DNA of 64,000 nucleotides from Psoroptes ovis. Its lineage: Eukaryota; Arthropoda; Arachnida; Sarcoptiformes; Psoroptidae. The translations under genes and the position numbers were made by a program. The stretch lies in NCBI GenBank assembly GCA_002943765.1, contig PQWQ01000007.1:1118501-1182500 (forward strand). The letters are read 5' to 3'. The notes under the pieces were generated by a model. It was not told where the DNA came from. It ran no database searches and was given only the letters and a program-made list of their open reading frames with translations. Within the stretch, counting starts at the first letter, position 1; every line of letters starts with the position of its first letter. Below, one piece after another: positions 1 to 13,455 of the stretch.

Positions 1-560
1 AATGCTGCATTTGCACCATTTATGGTTATATATTTTCCTTGTTCATCAATACACTTTCCAGTATAAACAAGATATGCACATATCATTAAACCTGTACGTC
101 CTTTTCCTGCTTTACAATGTATCGCAGCAACATTTTTCGAATCAGATATTAACCAATTATGTAAACTTTCACAAAATTCTTTTAACATTGGAAATGGTGG
201 TGGATTATGATCTTGAAATGTATATTGTTCGACAACCATTCCTTTAAATTTTGTTATATCATAACGACGTTTTGTTTCAGAACAAAGATTATAGATTTTA
301 TAATGATTTTTATGTTTTTCTTCAAAAAATTTTACAACTTCATTAATATTATTTCGATATATTCGTTCTAATGTTTCGGCCGGAAAACCCATTGCAATTA
401 TATTCCTTGATATATCTAAAATTGAATGTAAAAATTTAAAATTATTCAAAAAAACACATCATTCAATGATCTATTACTTACATGAAAGATCTAAATCATA
501 ACCATCTTCTTTATATCGTAGTTTATTCTTCGAAACAATCTCTTTAAGACCAAGTGACAT
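1..560 (-). CDS. Pten: PTEN phosphatase, N-terminal part (partial, runs off window start)
   Basis: PTEN is a PIP3 3-phosphatase that opposes PI3K/Akt signalling at the inner plasma membrane. Read on the minus strand, exon 1 is 482-560 (79 nt) and starts MSLGLKEIVSKNKLRYKEDG, matching the PTEN N-terminal PIP2-binding segment in position and length. A GTAAGT donor and a TTTTAG acceptor bound a 66 bp intron (416-481). Exon 2 (1-415) continues with NIIAMGFPAE, then RNNINEV, NHYKIYNLC and the catalytic P-loop HCKAGKGRTG (Cys and Arg both present). The rest of the phosphatase domain and the C2 domain lie outside the window. I chose the ATG at 560 because it aligns with the family start and has A at -3; an in-frame ATG at 587 would add nine residues (MVEYFHDFK) and has a stop just upstream. 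Identification is secure. Confidence 0.94.
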
Positions 561-587
561 TTTAAAATCATGAAAATATTCAACCAT

Positions 588-2380
588 TTGGACGAATTAT
601 TATTATTATTATTATTATTTCGATTAACAAAAAACAATATAAATATTATATGAGGTGGCTTCAACAATAATAATATATATAATATCTTCAAATTCAATTT
701 TTCAAATTTTGAAAAATGAAAATTAATGAAATAATAATAACAACAACATAACAAATGATACAATTTTCAACAATGATGATGATTATTATAAATGATCAAG
801 AGTTGAATGAAATGATGATTTTGTTTTTCTTTTCGATTAATTATTTTCTAAAATATTATTATCAATACATTCAAATATTGATGATGATGATAATTATTAT
901 TGATGATAAAATAAGAGGTGAAAAAAATTTTGAAAATACAATTTCGAAAATCTCCAAAGGTTAGCGACCAGGTGTTGTATACAGGTGGCAAATTGGCGAT
1001 AATTTTCACCGAAATGAAATCTGAAAAACACAATAAAGAAAATAGAAAATTTCAATTAATAAAATTGATTCTAATTAATCAATAATTAATTAATTTTGAT
1101 TAATCAATTAATAATTGTTTTACATTTCAAATAAATAAAAATGAAAACAATAATTTGACAACGTCAAAATCAATCAATGTACACAGACAGACGCACACAC
1201 ACACACACACACACACAACACACAAATATTATCTAATAATTGAAATGCAGTACATTCATTTCAATATTGTAATAATAATTGACAATATATGTAATATCTG
1301 TATTGGGTAAAAGTAAAACTGTCAAAACGGATTTTGAAAATCGAAAATCAAATCAAAAATTTAAAATAAAATAAAATAAATCTGAAATTATTAATTTTTC
1401 TGATAATAATAATTACATTACATTACATTATAATTATTCAAATCAAATAAATCTAATGTTGAATTGAATAATTGTATTTGGCGGAAATTGGCCAAAAATT
1501 AAAGCACAAAAAATATATCAAAATTATTTTCAATTATTTTGTGGTATATGGCAAAATATCAAGCAAAATCGAGCAAATTTTGTCGTTGTTGTTGCTGGTG
1601 ATGATGATGATCAACACAAAACAATTGATTTTTCATTTCATTTTCATTTCATATTATTAATAATCAATTAATAAGGACACATGAACAACAACAACAACAA
1701 CAATCAATTTTTGAATATCAAAATTTTCATCATTTTTTTTTTGCCTGAAATATTTGTTCGTATTGTTCAATGATTTTTCCTGTTTTAATGATTTATTTAT
1801 CATGTGAATAGTCATCAGTTATTATCATTATTTTAACAATAAATAATAACATTAAATAATAATTGAAATGACAATCAACAAATGTGCAGAAAATTGGCCG
1901 CAAAAAAAATTATTTTGTTTAATAATTTTTTTTTTGTGGCCAATCACAAAGTGTGAGAGCAACAAATTGTCAAATTATTTAAATGAAACAAATAATTACA
2001 TAATCAAATGTAATACATTACATTACATTACAAAATTGATAAACCACAATTGTCAATTTGAATAATTTGAATAATTGAATATAATTAATTAATTAATTGC
2101 TTCATTAATAAATATACATGATATTAATCCATTAATTTTAGGATTAAGATTTAAGGATTTAAACCAAAAAAAATAATAATGATAATAAAACTAAATCTAA
2201 AGATTAATTTGAATTTCAAAATTTCAAAATTTTAAAATTTCAAAAAAATAAATAAACACATGAACAGACAAATCAAATATATGAATATAAATATAAATAT
2301 AAATAGTTGAATAATCAAAAGATCAACGTTTTTACATAATAATAATAAATGAATAAATGAATGATTTGAATTTCAAATAT
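588..2380. other. AT-rich intergenic region upstream of PTEN
   Basis: This stretch contains a (AAT)n run near 600-625, (CA)n at 1194-1217, and repeated TTAATTAATT and CATTACATTA motifs. I see no exon with coding character on either strand. It should hold the PTEN promoter, but I see no recognisable core element. Confidence 0.5.
1194..1217. repeat. (CA)n microsatellite
   Basis: Twelve CA dinucleotide units without interruption. Confidence 0.9.
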
Positions 2381-2444
2381 TTAAATTTTATTGTCGCCGT
2401 TAACGGCTGCTGTAGCTGCTGCTTCTGGATAATAATAACTATGG
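2381..2444 (-). CDS. Possible terminal coding exon of an unrecognised gene
   Basis: On the minus strand, a TATATAATTAG acceptor is followed by an unusually GC-rich open segment reading HSYYYPEAAATAAVNGDNKI and then a TAA stop. It stands out from the surrounding TA-rich DNA and reads like a protein C-terminus. No matching upstream exon was found between here and RTEL1, so the parent gene is unknown. The frame stays open for six codons beyond the acceptor, so it could also be a short chance ORF. Low confidence. Confidence 0.3.
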
Positions 2445-4553
2445 CTAATTATATATTTTATAATCATTATTATTATTATTTTGAAAATATTAAAAATTTA
2501 AAATAGATTACACAGACAATCACATACACACACTTGTACAGACACATGAACACTTTCACAACAAACAAACAAAACGAAAAACGAAAAAAAGACATTGATT
2601 CAATGAATGAATTCATACATATTTGATTCAATGAAAAACTATAATTCTTCAACAACACAACACAACAAACAAAAGCAAACAAACAAACAAATTTTGGCAA
2701 ATTGCCGATATTTTAATGATTATAATTATTTAAATAAATGATAATAATATTTATAATTTACTACAAATATTAATTACAAAACAAGAAAATTTTTGATTAA
2801 TTAATTATCATTTAAATTAAAACTTATTTCAAATGATACAAACACACGCTTATAAACATGTTTTTTCCATAATGCTTTAATGCAAAGCGAACAAAAAAAC
2901 AAATACAAAAACACATGCAGCATCAACGATAACAACATTTAAATACAACATTATAAACAACACATATGAAACATACACAAATGCATACAATTTGTATTAA
3001 CAAAAAAAAAAACCATATGACAATTTTCAGAAAAATAAATTTTTTGTGATATTTTGTTATTTATGAAATACAAAATAAACAAAATTGAAAAATGTTGAAT
3101 TGAATTGAATGAAATTTTCAAAAGTTCATTTTGATTCATATGATGATGATCATCATCATGGTGATGGTATACGTGAATTTTTTCAAAATTTTTTTTGTTC
3201 AAAATTTTCTCCTTTTTGAATAATTTTTCAATAAGAATATTGAATAAATGAATGAAAATGAATATGAATATGAATGAACGCAATGAATGAATCAATGATA
3301 ATTTCAACGATTCATCCACACACACACACAGTCAAACTTTAACGGAAAGAAACATCCACACGTTGCACTGATCAAGTGTGTATGAGTGTGTGTTTGTGTG
3401 TGTGTATGAATAAAATAACAAAATTTCAATGATAATAATGATATTAATAATAATAATAATAATAACAATTACATTGAATTTTAATTGAATTGAAATATTG
3501 AAATTCAAATACAACATTCAAATAATACATTTATATATACACATTTCATATGTTGAATGTTAAATGTTTATTTTTCATTTCATTTCATTCATTCATTCAA
3601 TATTCAGATACATGTAAAATGTTATTATTATTATTATTATTAAAAATATTCACATGTTTTAAATGTTTACATTTGTATTTGTATTTGTATTCATTCGTTT
3701 TAGTATTTTTCGATATTTTCAATACATTTGAAATGATTGAAAATGAAATATTTTGTAAATATTTATCACCATTCAAAATAAATAAATAAATACTGATTCC
3801 AATGTGATTTTGCACACAAAAGTAATGAGTGAGTGTATGCATTTTGAGATAATTTGTTTTTCGAATGCCTTATGTATCAATACGTTATCCATAGATGTCT
3901 GTATGATGATGGCTGTATTTGTTGTATGTGCACTTTTTACGAATGTAAATATCAACATTTGATTGATTTTGATTCAAAGAAATTATTTAGATTCAAACAT
4001 ATCAATCAAAAATGAAATGCTTTTGTAATGATTGACATTTGTCATCATCTGTAAGTTGAATCGAAATTGGTTCATTTTGAACTTGGTTTATTTTTGAATT
4101 TTTTCAAATTGTCATACGAGAATCAATCGTATCGAATCAAATTATTCAATAATTTTTGATTTGAATCTAAAATCATTGAAATGATCAAAGAATTTTTTTT
4201 TGTTTGTTTGGTAACAAACAATCTCATATATGTATATTTACAATGATTACAATAATTACAACAATCAAATATGAAACACCAACAAATTTGACAAGTGTGT
4301 GTCTATGTAAGAATCTAAAAGTGTATATTTTGTATAGTTTATTATTGTTTTATGATGATGATTTCAAATCATCTATGCATACGCACACACACACAAACAA
4401 ATATAAAACAATAATAAAAACAATAATTTTATGTGATATTGTGATGATTATTATATGTCTGTGTGATAATACAAGTAAATCACGGAAGTATTAAGTACAA
4501 ATTTTTGTTTTTGATTATTTTTGTATATGAAACACACTAAAACCGTGGTATTA

Positions 4554-4633
4554 TTAGGTTGTCCGAAAAGTTTTTGCCGATTATATCGTAGGGAATCATG
4601 AGAAAATCGGCAAGAACTTATCGGACAACCTAA
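4554..4633. mobile_element. TA-hairpin MITE copy 1 (mariner-ITR type)
   Basis: 80 bp. It begins TTAGGTTGTCCGAAAAGTT and ends with the near-exact reverse complement (ACTTATCGGACAACCTAA). Inner arms GCCGATT/AATCGGC also pair. TA precedes the left end, but the right flank is TG, so the target duplication is not intact. No coding capacity. Confidence 0.88.
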
Positions 4634-6127
4634 TGTAATTCAATGTTTAAGGATTTGTTTTCACAACCAAACAAAAAAACTGCACTAAACATACATATAC
4701 CTGATGCACCTAAAGCATTTTATTTGATAATGAATTTTTATTCTTCAATTTTCAACCCTTTGATTTTCAAAATTGTACCGAGAAAAAATTCCTGTGACAA
4801 ATCTTTCACACATTCCTAAGCGAGAATTGTGCAATCATTCATTGATGGAATCTTTGGAGAATTTCAAAAATATTTAGGGAAAATATTTTTTCAAAAATTG
4901 TAAATATTTGAAACTCACGAATTAATGAAAATCACATTTTTGTTTTGGGTCGTCGTTGCTGTTGTCATTGGTTGTTGATTTACGAATAAATTCAAACAAA
5001 ATCAAAAATTATATTTGAAACTATTTGAAAATATGAGAAGAATATGAAATGTTTAAAAATTTTCAAAACAAACAAATACAATTTGAAATTCATTTTTATT
5101 ATTATATTTTGATTGATTCAGAATAATAATAATAATAATGATATCATCACAAAACAATAATTTCAAGATGATTATCATTCATTTGTTGAATGAATGAATG
5201 AATAAATAAATGAATGAATGAATATTCAAAGCTGTCAAACTGATTCAATGTTGAATTTGTTTTGATTTTCAATTTAATTTTGAATAGAAAAATAATTGAA
5301 GGTATTTTGAATTCATTTATGAGTCACAGCCATTTCATTGATTCATTCATTTTCCTATTCGATGTTAATAAATGCTTCTCCATATCATCTATATCATTAT
5401 ATGATGACCATCAACGGTGGTCATTTAATTCAATTTGATTTAATTCAATTTTTTCAAAATTTTCAAATTTCATTCAAAAAACTAAATTAATAATTGTTGC
5501 TACTGTTGTTGTTGTCGAAGATGATGATAAATGTTGTTGTTTATAAACACACACACACACACATAAAATCTCATACACATATAAACAAGCACATAGACAA
5601 CAAATATATAAGACCGAATGTAAATAAATGCCAAAAATATATGAAGAAAATGATGGGAATAATGATGGGAAAACGATGCTTACAACAACAATATATTTAA
5701 ACATTTATTACTGGAAAATCTTATACAAACTTACTTTTTTGTGTCTCTCTGTGAAGATAAATTCATTAAATTCAATCATTTTCATTTCATTTCATCTTCA
5801 ATTTTCATTATTATTCAATATGAAATGATCTATTATACATTCAATCAATTCAAAATTATTACATGTGTTTTAAATGTATAATATAACATTTCTGCCTTTT
5901 CATTCTCACTCCATCGCTTTCTTTCTGCACATATTTCTGTTGGAAACAAGCGAAAATAATTGAAGACGACGAACAACAACAACAACAAGAAGAAGAAGAA
6001 GAAGCATTTAAAAGCATCCATTCATTAATTTATTTTTATTTCATTTCATTTTATTTAATCAAAAAACAAATATGAAAGCAAAAGTATTGAATGTAGACAC
6101 AAATACATACATACAAAAACTAACACA

Positions 6128-6128
<1 letters not shown>

Positions 6129-6162
<34 letters not shown>
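6129..6162. repeat. (CA)n microsatellite
   Basis: Seventeen CA/AC units, the longest dinucleotide run in the first 10 kb. Confidence 0.9.
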
Positions 6163-6167
<5 letters not shown>

Positions 6168-6386
6168 AATACACATGAACACAAAAATCAAGAAAATACT
6201 TGTATAATACTGGAATATTATAATTATTATCTATATATAAAATGATGATGATGATGATGATGATGATGTGCTACATGTCTACATTGTTAGCAGATATCAA
6301 ATGAGAAAAATTTTTATCATAAAAAAACTCGTATATATTCAATTCAATTTAATATTTGTTTTGTTTTTTTCATATTATACAAAATA

Positions 6387-6468
6387 TTAGATTGTCCGAG
6401 AAGTCGATTACGCCGATTTTCAATGGAGTTGCGCATGAAAATCGGCCAGAACTTTTTGGACAACCTAA
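6387..6468. mobile_element. TA-hairpin MITE copy 2
   Basis: 82 bp, flanked by TA on both sides. Left end TTAGATTGTCCGAGAAG, right end CTTTTTGGACAACCTAA. The internal half CATGAAAATCGGCCAGAAC is shared with copies 6, 8 and, less exactly, 12, which marks a subfamily with unequal halves. Confidence 0.88.
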
Positions 6469-6473
6469 TAATA

Positions 6474-6553
6474 TTGATTTGTCCCATAAGTTCTTGTCGT
6501 TTTTTAAATTGTTTTCTATTCAAAAAACGGCAAGAACTTTTTGGACAACCTAA
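6474..6553. mobile_element. TA-hairpin MITE copy 3 (5 bp from copy 2)
   Basis: 80 bp, flanked by TA on both sides. The left end has decayed to TTGATTTGTCCCATAAGTTC; the right end is GGACAACCTAA. Only TAATA separates it from copy 2, so the two inserted side by side or shared a TA target. Confidence 0.85.
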
Positions 6554-6662
6554 TATTATATATAATATATAAAAATGTATATGAACAATGTTATATATAT
6601 ATATATATAATGAAATCAAAACTTAATTTATTCACATTTTATTATTATTTGGTCTTACAGCC

Positions 6663-6689
6663 AAAAAAAAAAAAAAAAAAAAAAAAAAA
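6663..6689. repeat. A27 homopolymer tract
   Basis: Twenty-seven consecutive A residues. There is no element body upstream that would identify it as a retroposon tail. Confidence 0.9.
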
Positions 6690-6727
6690 CAACATGGAAA
6701 TATAAATGAATGAGAAAACTCTATCAC

Positions 6728-6768
6728 ATTGAATGGTATATTTTTAATGGGAAAATATACCATTCAAT
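6728..6768. repeat. Perfect 17 bp-arm inverted repeat
   Basis: Left arm ATTGAATGGTATATTTT (6728-6744) and right arm AAAATATACCATTCAAT (6752-6768) are exact reverse complements around the 7-nt loop TAATGGG. A second small palindrome (TTACTGAT/ATCAGTAA) lies about 35 bp downstream, and arms TTCTTAATTT/AAATTAAGAA lie at 6939-6975. Function unknown. Confidence 0.85.
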
Positions 6769-9700
6769 ACACACATACACATGTATAAAGGGCTTAGATA
6801 TTTTACTGATTTGATATCAGTAATAAATAGAGTGAAATAATAATCAGTGAAAAGATGTGCCAAAGTAACGGAGTAGCATTCAACAGCAGTAATAATAATA
6901 AATATCATCATCTAAGATGATAGGAAATTATTGTTACCTTCTTAATTTAAGAGAGAGAGAGAAAAAAATTAAGAAATTAGGAAATTTCAAAATTTAGAAA
7001 ATCATGTGCTTCTCTCGATGGCATTTTTCACAATCATTTGGATAATTTGAATTAATTAAGAGAAATTAATTTAAAAAATTTTAATTAATTGAAAATAATA
7101 ATTTAGAATAATTTAATTCAAATAATTTCAAATATTCAGACACATATATATCTTGGATTGGATTGGATCTTGGAAAAAAAATCTGAATTTCTTTATTTAG
7201 TTTCGTGAATCTTGAGGAATAAAATGTTCCAAGAATATTCCTGGATTAATTTTGTCTGCAGGCAAATTCTGTCTACAAGGAAATATCATACCATACCAGA
7301 CACAGCAGGATTATTATTAGTGAAATACCAAATCTATTTGATATGAAACATACATGAATTTTCAATGAGGAACAATAAAAATTATTTCCGCGTTTGATTC
7401 AACATTGATTAATTGATTTGATTTGATTTATTCAATCATTTATTCATGAATGAATCCATCCATTTATTCGATCATTTATCACGTAATTAAGCTCTATTTT
7501 TGTATTATTTCATCAAATATGATTAATTATCTCTCGCTCTCTGTGTCTGTCTATTTAAAAAGACCAATAAACTTTGTTGACATTCAAAATTGGAGAAATA
7601 AAAAAAAAATCAGACAAATAATACAAAAATATATGCAAATATAGTTCCTATGTGCGAAAGCGATTGTGTAATCAAATATACCATGATATATAGACGATAA
7701 GCCTTTCCGATAAAAGTAAAAGGTGAACCGAATCTAATCAGAAATTCTACCTGAAATTACCTGAATGCGTTTGTTTGTTTGTGCATAACAAATGATCAAA
7801 GAATAAATGGTAAAATTTCAAATCAGAACCAAATCTAGACCATATATAACCCTAATCCTAACCCTTTTCGCACAAATGTGTTTCAGCTGTGTCCCTTCAT
7901 CACATATACTCAGTGTATTTATTTGATTAATATTCATATTTATTTAAGACTATACATTGAAATATGCATGGATATCTATTCAAACAAACATTTTTGATTT
8001 TGAATTTTAATATTTCAAATTCGATATGATAATTCATTTTTATTTTCACCATTATTTGCCCAACATTCTTTTCAAAAAAAAAAAAAAAAAAAATCCTCGA
8101 TTGCATTACAACATTCATTCAAATATTGCATTCATTCATTGAATTGAATTGAAATGAATCAAATAACTGGATCAAACTGGTAAACACCAGTGGTTATATT
8201 GTGTGTGTGTGTTAGCATATATGTCTGTCATGTGTGATTGTCATCACAAATTGATTACTACAAACAAATGCCATGTTTGTTGTATATGGCATGCATGCAT
8301 GTATAGCCTTACATACCACCATCCATCTATCCACCATGCATCCATTCACACATACTTATAACACAACAACAGCACCACTAAAAAACTGGCTTCTTTCATA
8401 TTTCTTATTTGTTTTTGGCGAAAAAAAAAAAAATGAAATTCAAAACAAGGCTTTTCTACATTTTTTTTTTGCTACCTCATATATATAATAGAAATTCTAT
8501 GAGGTACTAGACTTTATACTTTTCAAAGTTTTAAGACTATACATTTTTTTCAAACATATTTTAATACGAAAAATATATGATTCACAAAACATGAATTTGG
8601 TTAGATTCAATTCTTCTGTTGTTCTGTTTCCAATTTTCTTACGTAATCTTCGTTATTATTATTTGATTTTCATTCCGGTTAAAACTAATAACATAGTGGT
8701 TAATTCTGGTTATTATTATTATATAACCAAATGATGTACATACACAAACAATATTATCGTCATCATTATCATCATCATAATCGTCATTCATTATTATCAG
8801 CCATCAACACACATGGAAATTTGCTTTTTCAATGCTTTTTTGTCAATGCTTTTTGTCAATGTTTACGCCAAGACAAAGGTGTTTACAGAGGTGTATGGAT
8901 GATGATGATGATCATAATGGTAATGATAATGATGATGAGTTATGACAATAATGACGACGAATACATCGAAAGATGATAATGACAATCACCAAAATGGTAA
9001 ATCATTGATTAATTGAATTTGTTCACATATTTGTTCAAATATTTCCTTTGTTCAGTGCATATTTCGATTGTCTCATTTGTATGTGGTGTATGTTCATATG
9101 GCTTATGGTTTTATGCTTTTGACTTGTATGTAAATGAACGAATGGATTGATTGATCGATTGATTGATTGCACAATCACTTACATATATGATCCAATGTGT
9201 GATTATATCACAATAATCGCATCAAAGAGAGGCAAGAATTTTGATTTTTTTTTATCAGAAAAAAGAAAAAAAATTTCAAATCACTTGTCAATCAATCAAC
9301 CAAATCAATCGATCGATCGATTGATCGATCATCGATTGATTAATCAATCAGTGCAAAAGCAGAGATAATAGGAAATCAAAATTCAAAAAAAAAAAAAACT
9401 TGAAAACTCAAGAAATCTTTGGCAATTGACAAGTGGATTTATGATTGATTTTCTCTCTTTGATATTTGAAAATTATCTTCAAATGATAATGATGATGATG
9501 ATTATGATGATGATAAAAATTCTCAAGAATTTTGGGCGTAAAATTTTCTCCTTATAAAGATTTGAACATCTTCACATCATGTCAAAGTAAATGGAAAATT
9601 TCTTCCGAAAAAAATGAGCAAAATTCAGATTTTAATACATTTGAATGTAATTCATAAATAATTTGAATTTTTCAAAACCAGAAATTGTGAAAAAATATTG

Positions 9701-10056
9701 TTATCTATCGTTGACATTAATTAATTCAAATTTAAGTCTAAATTACTTTAAATGTGTGTGTACGTGCTGCTGCTGATAATTAATATCATCATTATTAGCA
9801 TCATCATCATCATTATCATTATCATAATTAAGAAGAAAAAATGAATGATATCACATAAATAGGAGCATGAAAAACTGATTGAAATTGCACAATTCAACAA
9901 TACAGACTCACGTACACACACTTGTATTTGATTTAAAATTTTATTTTATATTTTCTCATATTTTCCATTTTATCATTGATTGATTATAATTGATTGATTG
10001 ATCGATATTGATGTTGATTGATGAGTGATATTTATCAAATTTTGAATTTAAAAATA

Positions 10057-10140
10057 TTAGATTGTTCGAAAAGTTTTGGCCGATTTTCATGAGCAACTCC
10101 ATCGATTGATTAAGCAGAGAGAACTTTTCGGACAATCTAA
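10057..10140. mobile_element. TA-hairpin MITE copy 4
   Basis: 84 bp. Left end TTAGATTGTTCGAAAAGTT, right end AACTTTTCGGACAATCTAA. Both arms carry the TTAGATTG/CAATCTAA variant, a matched change relative to the common TTAGGTTG/CAACCTAA. TA is present on the left only. Confidence 0.87.
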
Positions 10141-13100
10141 TTTTTTAAAAATATGGAAAATATTAGAAAAAATATAGAAGACAAATTTCAACTGATAGAA
10201 ATCGATTGATTTGAAATAATTATTATTTATCTATCATCATCATCATCATTATCATTATAATCATTTCATTTCTTTAGGCAATTTTATCACAATCAAAAAC
10301 ACATTATTTCATATTTGAAATATTGGTTTGAAATAAATATATATTAAAAATGGAATGGATATTTTCATATTTTAATATCATAATAATTAGTGATTAAATT
10401 TAATTAGAAATAATTTAAAAATTGATCATTATTTTTTTCATAAATTAATTGAAACATTAATTATTATCATAATTATTATAACTATCATTATGTTTTCATG
10501 GATTGTATGAGAAATATACGATCGGAAATGGATTGAAATGGATCATAAAGATTTTTGAAAGTAAAAATTAAATGTTAATTAGTTATAATTGAAAATTAGT
10601 CTTCTTTCGAACATTTGAAATAGTTCGAAATAAAATGTCAATCTCGTTGATATATGATTGAGTCTTTCTCGTGTAAATAATCATTGAAATACAACAAAAA
10701 AATGAATCATCAATATAATTACCTTGATTTTTGGATGGGAATTGAATTCTTGTTTCGATATTCTTATCGAAATTCGTGCTATTAGTTTTCTGTCATTTAT
10801 TTTCCATTGAAAAATGCTTAATATACGAGTAAACAAATCATGAAATTGTTGAATGATTAAATTATGAAACTAATAGATGGAATTCTAAATATGATGAGTA
10901 TGATGATATAAAATGTTTAAATGTATTCATATTTCAATATGTTTATATTTGATGATATAATGATGATTAAAATTTAATGAATTTAATGAATTCTTAGGGA
11001 ATAACAAAAAAATTTTCTTATTCTAATTCTTCGTTTTCACCCTTTATTTCATTGAATTATGACAAAGAATCATGACTTCGTATAACAAATGAATTCATAT
11101 CATTCACTTGTGCTTTTTTCACTTCACTCAAAAAACAAAAAAAATAAAAAATAAAGGAAAATGTCAATGTTTAGTATAGCAGTGTGTATTTGTGCTTGAA
11201 TGAACATTTGAATATTTGATGCATTTGTATTGCTGATATAACAATAGTCTTTTATAATACAAATTCAAACAGATAATTTGCATTTTTTTTACTGAAGAAT
11301 TTCATTGAAAAAAAATAAAATAAAATAATTGTCAAACACACATTCAAATGCAAATATGTGAACATGTGAATATAAATATTCTTCACTCATTAATTTTTAT
11401 GGGCATAAATTCTCAAAGCAAAATATTAAAAAAAAAATTTGTTGAAAAGTGAATAATTGTCACTTTTGACTATTATCTAATAATTAATTTATTTTTTTAA
11501 AGCCAAAAATTAATCATCAATCACACACACACACAAAAACACACAGTGAGACAATCATTGGTTGATCTTTTAAATGATAAATCATTTTAGAATGCATGAA
11601 TTTTCATTGCTAATGATGATTGAATCAAAAAAAAAAAAAAAAAAAAAAAAAGTGGAAGGATGATTGCTTTTACTGTTTTGTTTTATTATTTGAAGGAAAA
11701 TGATAAAGTAATGAATGAATGATTATGGTGATGGTGATGTAAAGAATTTTTTTTTTCGGGTGACTAAAGAGTTGAATACGACTGATTTATTATTTTTGAC
11801 TGATCTAAACTGACAGTTGAAAGTAAAAAGTGAATGAAAATGAAATGATTGATTGAAATTTGAGAATTCGTTTTTCTCTAATTATTATTATTATTATTTA
11901 AGAAATGCATACAATAAAAACAAATGAAATTTAAAGAATTTTCAAAATTTTTGAAAATTAAAATAAATTCAAAAAAATTAATTTTTTTCGATGGCTGCTT
12001 AAAGTGTTTGCTGCTGTTGAAAAAAAAAAACGAAACTCATTAATTTCTTGAGTTGAATTCTTTGTTCAAATGTATACCCCAAAAAGACACACGAGGATTG
12101 ATTATTCTTTGACAAGAATTTTTTATTTGAAAAATGACAAGAATCACAATTCACAAATCATTCATTGAAAATGATTTAAAGTTGAATCAAATTTGAATCG
12201 AAATTCATGATTTAAATTTTGAAATTCACACATTGAAATGTTTGATTTGATATTTCGGTGATATTCACATGATTCAAATTCCAACATTTAATTATTATGA
12301 AAAAAAACACGAATTTTTCAAAATTCAAAAATTCAAAATTCAAATCAATGTTTTTTTGGAGCATTTTCCATTCAATTCTGGAGTCGATCAATATCAATCA
12401 ATCATTCACAATTCACTCTCAACAATCTCAATGTTGTTGATTGTTATCACAAATATTTTACACGGAAAAAAATATGTGTACCAAAAAAATCATATTTCAA
12501 AAATATTAAATGTTTTAAATCAGATAATAATCAAAGCAAAAAAAGAGAAATGAAATCATAATTAATAAATGTTTATTTTTTTTTTTTAATTTCACTTGGT
12601 TTTTAGTTGCTGTTGTTGCCTGGAGTGTTGTTGTTCGTTATTTAAAAGGTGGTAATGCTTTGTTGTGTTAGTGTATTAGTGTGTGCAGAATCACCAGTGA
12701 TAATCAACACAAACTAATAATAATCAAAAGATATCATGCGTGTGCGTGCATGTGTATTGAATTGAATTAGTTGAATCGTATCGTCGTTTGATGTTGTTGT
12801 TTGATGATGTCCATATGATGATCGATCGATCGATCGATTGATGATGATTAAGGTGAAGCGAATTGGGAAAGAAATTAAATCAAAATCAAACATAAACAAT
12901 ACGACTACATACGGCAACATACAGCTACACACGCACACACATTGGTACGTGCAAGCAATTTTTTGCATTAAAATAATGTGCAAAGATCTCAGTGTACAGT
13001 CTTCTATGTCTCGTGTGTGTTTCTGCTGTCGATGATGATGATGATGATGATGTTTGTTGCGTGGTTTGTTTGCTTTTTGATTTATTTTCTTTTAGGTTTT

Positions 13101-13455
13101 TCAAATATTCACACAAAACTCAATTTTGCAAAAATGAAAAGGGTTAATGTGTTGTTGTTGTTGTTTTGGATTTAAATGGATTTGTTTGTGCATGCAGAAG
13201 TAAACGAGAAAGAGGTTAAAAAAGGTTAATTATGCTGAAGGTTATAGCTGAAAGTAGCTCCATCTGTTTTGTTTTGTATTCTGTTCACAACTATATTAGC
13301 AATAATGGATCACTTGTGTGGAAATAGTTCTGTTTGTTTATTTTTACATTTTCAATTAATTTTGGCGCTTTTTGTGGAAAATAAAAGAAGAAAAATATTT
13401 TTCGATTTTATTTGAAAATTTCAAAAATCAAAATAATTTGATTAATTCATAAGTA

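Larger units (their letters stand above)
2445..13455. other. Long gene-poor stretch with simple repeats and hairpin elements
   Basis: About 11 kb without a recognisable gene. It holds (CA)n at 6129-6162, (ATG)n at 6242-6268, an A27 tract at 6663-6689, several TGAA/TGAT repeats (including dense GATC/GATT runs near 9147-9350 and 12820-12845), three complete TA-flanked hairpin elements between 6387 and 10140 plus one at 4554-4633, and a 17 bp-arm palindrome at 6728-6768. Short open frames here are low-complexity readings of repeats. Confidence 0.6.

Noticed and set aside
5951..6010. Gln/Glu-rich coding exon (GACGACGAACAACAACAAC...)
   Set aside because: Trinucleotide repeat with in-frame stops just upstream and no acceptor; better read as a microsatellite.
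7849..7864. Telomere-like CCCTAATCCTAACCC
   Set aside because: It contains only two CCTAA units of the arthropod TTAGG type, with no array around it. The TTAGG/CCTAA ends of the hairpin elements are likewise transposon termini, not telomere repeats.
7651..7874. Inverted TGTGCGAAAG / CTTTTCGCACA as ends of a 224 bp transposon
   Set aside because: The arms are only about 10 bp, the match is imperfect, and there is no target duplication or second copy in the window.
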